NCBI GenBank assembly: GCA_035630195.1
Contig: DASQLD010000182.1
Span: 1 to 5,776 of the forward strand
DNA: 5,776 nt
Source: DASQDN01 sp035630195
GTDB taxonomy: Bacteria > Acidobacteriota > Terriglobia > Bryobacterales > Bryobacteraceae
Direction of reading: 5' to 3'
Shown here: piece after piece, positions 1-4,926 of the stretch
Position numbering within the stretch: the first letter of the stretch is position 1
Layout of the letters: every line of letters begins with the position of its first letter
The notes under the pieces: generated by a model
Told to the model about the DNA's origin: nothing
What the model saw: the letters and a program-made list of their open reading frames with translations, nothing else
The model's database searches: none
Made by a program: the position numbers and the translations under genes

Positions 1-74
1 TGGTAGAAGGCTCAGCATATAGAACAGATCAGTTGGTAGAGTTGATCCGCCATCATTTGCAGGTGACTCAATGA
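1..74 (+). CDS. C-terminal end of an unidentified gene, cut by the left edge
   Basis: The frame beginning at base 3 is open from the window edge to a TGA at 72-74 and encodes 23 residues ending in LVELIRHHLQVTQ. The TGA overlaps the ATG of the next gene at 71-73, forming an ATGA junction. That 4-base overlap is a common mark of translationally coupled genes, and the next junction downstream has the same form. This is the main reason to believe the short frame is the tail of a real gene. The other two forward frames are closed within the first 20 bases or so. The tail looks like a charged terminal helix but is too short to assign to a family, and no function is proposed. Confidence 0.5.
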   Translation, partial: VEGSAYRTDQLVELIRHHLQVTQ

Positions 75-1669
75 GATCAATGGTTGCTGGCATTTTGTTA
101 GGAGCTTCCCTTCTTTGCGGGCAAACTCCGAAACCCGCCGCCGACGCGTGCGCTCCTCCTCCCGGTGGTTCGGCCCCACCGCTTCCAGCCCAACTTCTGG
201 AAGGTCAAGGAACGATCGATTTTCCGATCACCACCCGGAGCGCCGAGGCGCAGAAGTTCTTTAATCAAGGCGTCGCGCAGATGCACTCGTTTTGGGCGCG
301 AGAGGCAGAACGGTCTTTTCTGCAGGCAGCGCAGCTCGATCCTGAAGCGCCGATGCCGCATTGGGGCGTAGCGATGGTTGCGGTCGGCGACTTTCGTCCG
401 CGATTCCAACTCGCTGGCGATCCCACGAATCGGCCACCGGTTCCACGAGTGCAGGAGGCGATCCGCAAGGCGTTGGAACTGTCGAACGCTCCCGGCAAGG
501 CAACCGATGTAGAGAAAATGTACATTGCCGCAATCGTTGCGCGTCGCGACCCGAAGGCTAAAGACCAGGATGAGGCTTTTGTCAAAGAGCTTCGAGCTTT
601 AGTCGCGAAGTATCCAAAGGAGGTTGAAGCTCGAACCTATCTTGCGCTTATGATCATGCGCGGCTTTACGCTTCCCGAGAAAACTCCCAAGTATCCATCG
701 TCGATGGAATCGGCTTCGATGCTGCGGCAACTCATGCTGGATGCGCCAAATCATCCCGGCGTTCATCACTACGTTATCCACGGCTTTGAAGGATCGAACT
801 TTGCCAAAGATGCGTGGCCAAGTTGCAAGAGATACGCCGAGTTGGTTTCAAACATCCCGCACGCTCTTCATATGCCCGGGCACATCTGGGCGCAGACAGG
901 CCGTTGGGACGAGGCCATCAAGTCATTCGATTCGGCTGCGATAAATGAACGCGGATACATGAAGGCGGATTCGCTCTATGGCAATCAGCATCATGGTCAC
1001 AACGTTCACTTTCTTGCGACCTCCTACTCTTTCAGCGGCGATTACGACAAAGCTGTTGCCTCTGCGCGCGAACTGATCGCCATGAAGGAGAATCCTCGCG
1101 AAGCAAAGGATCTCGAGAATACACGCACAGCCTGGACACAGGGTTGGTTCTCGCTTATGCGGACGATGGTGCAGTTCCGAAGATGGGATGACGTCCTGTC
1201 CGATCAATTGCCGAAACCTGCCAAGCCCCGTTTGCAAGCTTGGTACCACTGGTCGCGTGCAGTTGCTTACGCCGATATAGGACAGGTAGGGCCGGCAAAG
1301 CAGGAATCCGCCTTGATGAAACAGGCTGTACAGGCGCATAAGAAGGCAAACAAGGGCAAGGTTCGACCGGAAGTGAAGGTCGCGTCGGAAGAACTGAAAG
1401 GCCACATCTCAATCGCAGAGAAGCGCGTCGATAAGGGACTGAAGCAGATAGCATCCGCATCGGTTCGTGAGCAGCACCTCGTCTACAATGAGCCTCCGTA
1501 CTATCCGCGGCCCGCGGCTGAAGCGTTAGGACATCTCGCGATGCGACATGGCAAAGCTGACGTTGCGGAAAAGGCTTTCAAGGAAGCGCTCGCGCAATAT
1601 CCGGCAGATCATCACGCTGAGTCGGCGTTGCGCGCATTGACACGGAAGTCCACCACTGCGGGATTGTGA
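71..1669 (+). CDS. Secreted tetratricopeptide-repeat (TPR) protein, histidine-rich
   Basis: This 532-residue protein probably acts outside the cytoplasm as a helical-repeat scaffold. The N-terminus (MRSMVAGILLGASLLCGQ) is a short signal-peptide-like stretch, followed by a Pro/Ala-rich linker to about residue 45. TPR-like helix pairs are visible near 58-92 (EAERSFLQAAQLDPEA), 264-297 (GRWDEAIKSFDSAA), 312-340 (GDYDKAVASARELI), 387-420 and 484-515 (GKADVAEKAFKEALAQYP). The middle is rich in histidine: H228, H232, H233, H237, H264, H267, H271, H307, H308, H310 and H313. The blocks HHYVIHGFEGS and HALHMPGHIWAQTGRW resemble a recurrent motif I recall from bacterial TPR proteins of unknown function. 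The ATG at 71 is preceded by AGGTGA at 61-66 and overlaps the upstream stop, which fixes the start. The 3' end overlaps the next gene by four bases. The cysteine at residue 16 lacks a proper lipobox, so a lipoprotein is unlikely. The fold call is fairly secure; the function is unknown. Confidence 0.88.
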   Translation: MRSMVAGILLGASLLCGQTPKPAADACAPPPGGSAPPLPAQLLEGQGTIDFPITTRSAEAQKFFNQGVAQMHSFWAREAERSFLQAAQLDPEAPMPHWGVAMVAVGDFRPRFQLAGDPTNRPPVPRVQEAIRKALELSNAPGKATDVEKMYIAAIVARRDPKAKDQDEAFVKELRALVAKYPKEVEARTYLALMIMRGFTLPEKTPKYPSSMESASMLRQLMLDAPNHPGVHHYVIHGFEGSNFAKDAWPSCKRYAELVSNIPHALHMPGHIWAQTGRWDEAIKSFDSAAINERGYMKADSLYGNQHHGHNVHFLATSYSFSGDYDKAVASARELIAMKENPREAKDLENTRTAWTQGWFSLMRTMVQFRRWDDVLSDQLPKPAKPRLQAWYHWSRAVAYADIGQVGPAKQESALMKQAVQAHKKANKGKVRPEVKVASEELKGHISIAEKRVDKGLKQIASASVREQHLVYNEPPYYPRPAAEALGHLAMRHGKADVAEKAFKEALAQYPADHHAESALRALTRKSTTAGL

Positions 1670-2631
1670 GGCGGGTTTGCATTCTCGGTGGGGGACCAGC
1701 GGGTACATCGGCTGCTATCGCGGCTCGTCGAAACGGTTCTCCGGTGACAATCATCGAACGATCCCGCTTTCCTCGTCATAAGGTCTGCGGCGAATTCTTC
1801 TCGCCCGGCATTCAGGATGCACTCGGCAGGCTGGACTTGTGGTCGGCTTTTCTAGATTTGAAGCCTTCGATCATTCGACGAATGCTGATCCGGATCGGCT
1901 CCGCTGAGAAGTCCGAGACGCTTCCTCAGCCAGCCTTCGGCCTTAGCCGGTACACTTTCGACTCCTGGCTTTGGAACACCGCTCTGACCTTGGGCGCACA
2001 ATCTGCAGCCGCCGGCGCGGCCAGTATCGTTACTACCGGCAGAGCATCGACACGATCCCGCGGCGGTCGCCTGTTCGGTTTCAAAGCGCACTTCGACGGA
2101 CCTGCGGACGATGCCGTCGAACTCTATTTTGCGGGAGCAACGTATGTGGGTGTGAATTGTGTGGAGGATGGCGCTACCAACGTGTGCGGACTCGCGCCCG
2201 AGGAGCAGCTTCGGCAACACGCCTTCGATGTCGACACCATGATCTGGCGCGATCCGGCGGTCAGCGCTCGTCTGGCTCCGCTCACAAGAAAGTGGGATTG
2301 GATCTTTACGGGCCCACTGGAGTTCGGCAATCAGTTCCGATCCAAGCAGGAAGTTTACGTAGCCGGGGACGCGCTCTCGTTTGTCGATCCGTTCACCGGG
2401 TCCGGTCTATTGTGCGCGGTGCTAACAGGGACCTTGGCGGGCGAATCGGCCGCGCAATCCGTTCCGGTCGATAGATATCTTCAGCAATGTTCGGACTTAT
2501 TGAAGCAGCCGTTTGGTTTTTCCTCAATCCTGCGCAAGATAGCCTCGACGCGAGCGGCAGGTCCCCTGCTTCAGGTAATGCCATCGAGCCTTATATTCCG
2601 TTTGACCCGTCCGGCTCATCCCGTCGTATAG
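1666..2631 (+). CDS. FAD-dependent oxidoreductase, geranylgeranyl-reductase-like family
   Basis: This 321-residue flavoprotein starts with GTG at 1666, overlapping the TPR gene's TGA (GTGA). The start puts the dinucleotide-binding strand right at the N-terminus, as expected. Visible marks are the Rossmann glycine motif GGGPAG (8-13), an acidic residue E31 ending the second strand, the loop FPRHKVCGEFFSPG (35-48) typical of this class, GFKAHF (138-143), and the second FAD-binding segment AGDALSFVDPFTGSG (233-247). Relatives reduce or oxidise isoprenoid or polyketide-type substrates; the substrate here cannot be read from sequence. Length is at the low end, since relatives usually have about 370-430 residues. 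The shortfall seems to lie around residues 110-122, between the FGLSRYTFD helix and VTTGRAS, where relatives carry extra strands. No halogenase WxWxIP motif is seen. It is probably cotranslated with the TPR gene, though a biochemical link is only suggested by position. Confidence 0.87.
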   Translation: MRRVCILGGGPAGTSAAIAARRNGSPVTIIERSRFPRHKVCGEFFSPGIQDALGRLDLWSAFLDLKPSIIRRMLIRIGSAEKSETLPQPAFGLSRYTFDSWLWNTALTLGAQSAAAGAASIVTTGRASTRSRGGRLFGFKAHFDGPADDAVELYFAGATYVGVNCVEDGATNVCGLAPEEQLRQHAFDVDTMIWRDPAVSARLAPLTRKWDWIFTGPLEFGNQFRSKQEVYVAGDALSFVDPFTGSGLLCAVLTGTLAGESAAQSVPVDRYLQQCSDLLKQPFGFSSILRKIASTRAAGPLLQVMPSSLIFRLTRPAHPVV

Positions 2632-2640
2632 CAATAACGT

Positions 2641-3099
2641 ATGCTCATCCGTATGAAGCACAGGATGTCGATATTTGTAGTTACGGTTGCGATTGGCATG
2701 GGCATTCTCTTCCTTACGACTGCATCGCGTGCACAGGTCCGCATGTCGAGCCCTGCAGTGTTTCCCTGGTTCAGGGCTGACCAAGTGGACATTACCTACG
2801 ACGAGAAAGGTAATGAACGGATTGTCGGCCAACAAACGGTAGAGCAGCACCACAATGGGACGTTGACTATCATCTCTCCAGTGGGTTGGCTTGGGAACCT
2901 GTTGCACACCCGAAGGGTGATTAACACGAATGGGATTGCCGAATCGTTTCTAGGTCCTATCCCGGTCAGCTTAAGTTCTGGGGCCAGTGAGGAGTCTGGG
3001 CGTCCTTACAGCGAGCATTGGCTAAGATCCCGGGAAATTGTATCATCCACCCGTCGGAGGAACGCATCCTTGAGAAAACTTCACTCCATGGATTGGTAG
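2641..3099 (+). CDS. Small secreted protein of unknown function, probably frameshifted
   Basis: This frame encodes 152 residues, or 148 from the second ATG at 2653. The stretch from MKHRMSIFVV to TTASRAQ is a good Sec signal peptide: basic start, a hydrophobic core of about 18 residues, and a likely cleavage after SRA. The following part (FRADQVDITYDEKGNERIVGQQTV, then HHNGTLTIISP) reads like a beta-rich exported domain. From about residue 115 the sequence becomes Ser/Arg-rich and loses protein-like character (SSTRRRNASLRKLHSMDW). An adjacent frame is open from 2991 and looks better there, so the annotated C-terminus is probably an artefact of a frameshift. There is no clear Shine-Dalgarno sequence before 2641 or 2653; I prefer 2653 because it starts the signal peptide cleanly. 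The gene follows the oxidoreductase stop by 9 or 21 bases with no terminator between, so it may share the operon transcript. Confidence 0.55.
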   Translation: MLIRMKHRMSIFVVTVAIGMGILFLTTASRAQVRMSSPAVFPWFRADQVDITYDEKGNERIVGQQTVEQHHNGTLTIISPVGWLGNLLHTRRVINTNGIAESFLGPIPVSLSSGASEESGRPYSEHWLRSREIVSSTRRRNASLRKLHSMDW

Positions 3100-3263
3100 T
3101 TTTTCAGATTGAACGTGCCCGAGACGATCACCGATTTGTTACATCGAAAGCTCCGGAAATCGGATGCTTCATATTAGAGCGCATGATTTTTAGGTCATCA
3201 TCAAAACGGGCACAGAGCACGAGGAAAACCGTCAGATTCGAGTTGAAGACTTCTCGGCTCTAA
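2991..3263 (+). pseudogene. Likely out-of-frame C-terminal half of the preceding secreted protein
   Basis: In the frame shifted by -1 (equivalently +2) from the preceding gene, reading is blocked by TGA at 2988-2990, then open to TAA at 3261-3263. The product contains NCIIHPSEERILEKTSLHGLV and SKAPEIGCFILERMIF. These look like a real exported-protein C-terminus: alternating strands and an 'APELGCF-L' style motif that I recall from small secreted acidobacterial proteins. The preceding frame is open to 3099, so a single indel between 2991 and about 3050 would join the two halves. A second frame, continuing past 3242 as VEDFSALTDLP, may extend the remnant further, but this is weak. There is no good start codon with a ribosome-binding site of its own; the first ATG is at 3018. 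A sequencing error would look identical to a true pseudogene. Confidence 0.4.
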
Positions 3264-3426
3264 CCGATTTACCTCGGCGGCGCGTCCGAGCCAGATTCGC
3301 CATCAGGCAGATAGACCCGCACCAATACCGGCCTATGCCCCTCCGGCCTATCACAATATTACGCTCTGCCCCTTTTCATACCCAGTTTTGGCCTGCGGCA
3401 ATGACCCATTCACACAAGTAAAAAAA
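3264..3426. other. Non-coding stretch with minor repeats only
   Basis: No frame here has both a plausible start and protein-like composition. The visible structure is small: a 5-bp hairpin CTCGG/CCGAG near 3272-3289, and a 9-bp direct repeat CCGGCCTAT at 3328-3336 and 3343-3351 (period 15). The 3' part becomes A/T-rich and ends in an eight-A run. It may hold decayed 3' sequence of the preceding gene and the promoter for the downstream leader, but I cannot point to a convincing -35/-10 pair. Confidence 0.4.
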
Positions 3427-3432
3427 ACTTGT
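3414..3432. repeat. Inverted repeat ACAAGT-A7-ACTTGT
   Basis: Perfect 6-bp arms ACAAGT (3414-3419) and ACTTGT (3427-3432) flank seven A's. The symmetry and position, about 160 bases ahead of the fibre-like gene and directly before the leader hairpins, fit an operator or an A-tract promoter element. TTGTAA at 3429-3434 is a possible -35, but no convincing -10 lies at the right distance. Its function is unproven. Confidence 0.3.
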
Positions 3433-3433
3433 A

Positions 3434-3463
3434 ATTCTCGCATCAAGAATAAGTTGCGAGGAT
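3434..3463 (+). promoter_or_regulatory. Leader hairpin upstream of the attenuator
   Basis: ATTCTCGCA (3434-3442) pairs with TGCGAGGAT (3455-3463), giving nine pairs including one G·U around a 12-base A-rich loop. Alternative pairings exist: AACTT at 3426-3430 can pair with AAGTT at 3451-3455, and ACTTG at 3427-3431 with CAAG at 3444-3447. These would compete with the main stem. Competing folds are typical of RNA leaders, but I do not recognise a known riboswitch class here. Confidence 0.35.
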
Positions 3464-3481
3464 ATTCACCAAAATCGGTAC

Positions 3482-3539
3482 CCGGGTTTCGCACACCTCT
3501 GCGCTAAATTTGAATCAGGAAAGGTTCACCCGAGCCCGG
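3482..3539 (+). promoter_or_regulatory. Candidate antiterminator pairing
   Basis: The segment 3482-3491 (CCGGGTTTCG) can pair with 3531-3539 (CGAGCCCGG). This gives nine pairs with one bulged T (3489) and one U·G wobble. The right side covers most of the left arm of the terminator hairpin that follows, so the two structures exclude each other. This is the arrangement expected of an antiterminator in an attenuation leader. CCCGGG is self-complementary, so some of the pairing could be chance. Confidence 0.4.
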
Positions 3540-3572
3540 CGCCGCGATTATGCGGCTCGCCGGGCTTTTTTT
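3531..3572 (+). terminator. Strong intrinsic terminator directly before a ribosome-binding site
   Basis: AGCCCGGCG (3533-3541) pairs perfectly with CGCCGGGCT (3558-3566). Inside, CCGC/GCGG (3542-3545 and 3552-3555) closes a GATTAT loop, with a two-base CT bulge. The stem runs straight into seven T's (3566-3572). This is a textbook Rho-independent terminator on the + strand. The next gene's GGAGGA starts at 3575, leaving no room for a promoter between. Transcription of that gene must therefore read through, which points to conditional termination. The alternative is that it ends a short leader or small RNA. Confidence 0.8.
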
Positions 3573-3574
3573 CT

Positions 3575-3580
3575 GGAGGA
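3575..3580 (+). promoter_or_regulatory. Shine-Dalgarno GGAGGA that decides the start at 3589
   Basis: GGAGGA lies two bases before the ATG at 3583 and eight bases before the ATG at 3589. Normal spacing favours 3589, which also opens a clean signal peptide. A third in-frame ATG at 3550 lies inside the terminator hairpin and would sit upstream of this site, so it is not used. Confidence 0.75.
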
Positions 3581-3588
3581 AAATGATC

Positions 3589-4626
3589 ATGCGATTCGCC
3601 CTAATCGCGGCGTTTTTAGTCGGCCGGTGTGCCGCCGCGCCCGCTCTGACAACGATTCAAGACACGCTATACAAAGCCGATGGAACGCGCTTCGAAGGTG
3701 TTGCCCAAATTGAATGGAAAAGCTTCCAAGCTGCCGACGGCTCGGAGATTCCACAGCAGACCCTGAATGTGAAAGTGACCGCCGGCAACCTGCGCGTTGC
3801 CTTGGTCCCGACCAAGGATGCTGCGAAACCGACCGCATATACCGTAAAGTTCAACAGCAACGGGAAGACGCAGTTTGTCGAATTCTGGTCAATTCCCCCG
3901 AGTACGGTAAAACTTCGATTAAAAGATGTTCGGGTTCAGAGCGGTGACGACGCAGGCGCCATCACCGACGGGCCTGTTTCGATCACCGATGTGAGTGGAC
4001 TGCGCGCTGAGTTGGACGTACGTCCTTTAAAAGGCAGCGGATTCACAACTTTCCGCACAGCGGTTATTAACCAATCAGGCGCTTTGGACGGAGCTCTTGG
4101 GAACGCCGGTGACTGTGTTCACGTCGACGGCACTTCAGGGCCATGCGGCTCTGGTGGTCTTGCGTTCGTCGATGGCGAAACGCCCTCCGGAACCATTAAC
4201 GGCGTAAACGGGAATTTTACTCTGTCCGGAATTCCTTCACCCCCTGCCAGTCTCAAGCTGTTTCGCAATGGACTCCTCTTGCGGGAAGGAACGGCATACA
4301 CGATCTCGGGCCCGTCAATTCAGCTGACTGCTAATTCGATACCCACGCCGGGCGACATACTTCAGGCTTGGTATCGCCTTGCCTCGAACGACACGCCGAC
4401 CATCGTCTTCAGTGAAGACGAGCCTTTGACGGGACTCATTGACGGCTTCAATCGGATTTTCACGCTGCAAAACGCGCCAGTACCGGCGACTAGTCTTCAG
4501 GTCTTCCGGAACGGTGTGCTCCAAAAGTCCGGAGTCGACTACACCCTGAGTGTTGATGTGATTACGTTCCTGCCTGTCTCTGTCCCGCAACTCGGAGACA
4601 TTCTCCAGGTTTCATACCGGCAGTAG
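3589..4626 (+). CDS. Secreted fibre-like protein with two tandem 72-residue repeats
   Basis: This 345-residue protein has a short signal peptide (MRFALIAAFLVGRCAAAP, cleavage likely near residue 17). A beta-rich N-terminal domain follows (about 22-117: DTLYKADGTRFEGVAQIEW, then LRLKDVRVQ). Next is the stretch ITDVSGLRAELDVRPLKG (132-149), which resembles the 'ISDVxGLxxxLD' stalk motif common in phage tail fibres. A linker with GDCVHVDGTSGPCG (175-187) contains two cysteines that could form a disulfide. The C-terminal third is two tandem repeats (193-264 and 274-345), each with the pattern G-I/L-I-N/D-G, FTL, FRNG, YT, GDILQ. Similar repeats occur in phage structural and bacterial surface proteins. 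It probably forms an extended secreted or surface fibre, perhaps for adhesion or polymer binding; the partner is unknown. It stands alone behind a candidate attenuator and no phage genes are nearby. Confidence 0.85.
   Translation: MRFALIAAFLVGRCAAAPALTTIQDTLYKADGTRFEGVAQIEWKSFQAADGSEIPQQTLNVKVTAGNLRVALVPTKDAAKPTAYTVKFNSNGKTQFVEFWSIPPSTVKLRLKDVRVQSGDDAGAITDGPVSITDVSGLRAELDVRPLKGSGFTTFRTAVINQSGALDGALGNAGDCVHVDGTSGPCGSGGLAFVDGETPSGTINGVNGNFTLSGIPSPPASLKLFRNGLLLREGTAYTISGPSIQLTANSIPTPGDILQAWYRLASNDTPTIVFSEDEPLTGLIDGFNRIFTLQNAPVPATSLQVFRNGVLQKSGVDYTLSVDVITFLPVSVPQLGDILQVSYRQ
4165..4623 (+). repeat. Two tandem 72-residue protein repeats in the fibre-like protein
   Basis: Repeat 1 covers 4165-4380 and repeat 2 covers 4408-4623, separated by nine residues. 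They align without gaps over 72 residues with about 32 identities counted by eye (44%). Shared blocks are FTL, SL, FRNG-L, G-Y-T-S and GDILQ-Y-R. The DNA has diverged, so this is an old domain duplication rather than a recent DNA repeat. Confidence 0.8.
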
Positions 4627-4710
4627 ATCGTATCCAGCATGAGTTTCAGCGTGGATCGATGCAGGGATTGCCAACTTGAACGTTGCGCGATTCTGGGCCG
4701 CCACGCTGTC

Positions 4711-4769
4711 CGCACGATTCGTTTCCCGGTGAGGGCTCGGGCGACCTCCGCTAGGTGAAGAATCGTGCG
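4711..4769. repeat. Perfect 10-bp inverted repeat with 39-base spacer
   Basis: CGCACGATTC (4711-4720) is the exact reverse complement of GAATCGTGCG (4760-4769). The spacer holds smaller pairings such as CCCG/CGGG (4725-4728 and 4738-4741) and GAGG/CCTC (4731-4734 and 4745-4748). A second near-copy of the left arm, GCGCGATTC at 4685-4693, could pair with the same right arm with one wobble. This could be a structured RNA, a 3' UTR element or a dispersed repeat. Confidence 0.45.
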
Positions 4770-4771
4770 AA

Positions 4772-4797
4772 GGGGCCGGAAAATAGTTTTCGGCCCC
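4772..4797. terminator. GC-rich hairpin between convergent genes, possible bidirectional terminator
   Basis: GGGGCC-G-GAAAA (4772-4783) pairs with TTTTC-GGCCCC (4787-4797) around a TAG loop, with one bulged G: 11 pairs. It sits 145 bases after the fibre-like gene's stop and 129 bases past the end of the minus-strand gene. Neither side has a proper T tract, as C's follow on the + strand and TTCGC on the minus strand. Termination is plausible by position rather than proven by form. Confidence 0.4.
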
Positions 4798-4926
4798 CCA
4801 CTCCACCCAATGCGTAGACTTCAGAACATAAGTCAGTTAACTAGGCCTTTACTACTAAAATGTTGAGGCTGTAACTGCCTGTATTAACTTCGGCTGGAAA
4901 ATACGCCACCTACGACGGAAATCACG

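Larger units (their letters stand above)
4627..4926. other. Convergent intergenic region with several inverted repeats
   Basis: No coding frame is convincing. Just after the stop, ATCG-T-ATCC (4627-4635) pairs with GGATCGAT (4653-4660) with one bulge. A larger structured block lies at 4685-4797 and is listed separately. From 4801 to 4926 the sequence is A/T-richer and shows nothing I can name. Genes face each other across this region, so 3' ends and terminators are expected here. Confidence 0.5.

Noticed and set aside
71..160. Lipoprotein signal in the TPR protein (Cys at residue 16)
   Set aside because: The residues before the Cys are SLL, with Leu at -1 where a lipobox needs Gly, Ala or Ser.
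923..1405. 160-residue minus-strand open frame
   Set aside because: It lies wholly inside the TPR gene, has Arg/Cys/Leu-rich shadow composition and shows no motif or ribosome-binding site.
1852..2220. 122-residue minus-strand open frame
   Set aside because: It is antisense to the FAD-binding gene and has no protein-like features.
1971..2474. 167-residue plus-strand open frame inside the oxidoreductase gene
   Set aside because: It is extremely Arg/Cys-rich (for example RRSPVRFQSALRRTCGRCRR), typical of an out-of-frame reading of a GC-rich gene whose real frame has clear FAD motifs.
1666..2631. Flavin-dependent halogenase
   Set aside because: The general FAD fold is shared, but the halogenase WxWxIP motif is missing and the protein is much shorter than halogenases.
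2487..2907. Open frames on both strands across the oxidoreductase/secreted-protein junction (2487-2780 + and 2524-2907 -)
   Set aside because: Both overlap two better-supported frames and lack signal peptide, motif or initiation signals.
3328..3351. Short direct repeat CCGGCCTAT twice, possibly part of a CRISPR or iteron array
   Set aside because: There are only two 9-bp copies 15 bases apart with no further units, so it is not an array.
3471..3545. Known riboswitch aptamer (c-di-GMP GEMM, glycine, cobalamin) in the leader
   Set aside because: None of the conserved core sequences I know for these classes is present by eye; an Infernal search would be decisive.
3550..3588. Upstream ATG starts for the fibre-like protein at 3550 and 3583
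   Set aside because: 3550 lies inside the terminator hairpin and upstream of the ribosome-binding site; 3583 is only two bases from GGAGGA. 3589 has normal spacing and begins the signal peptide.
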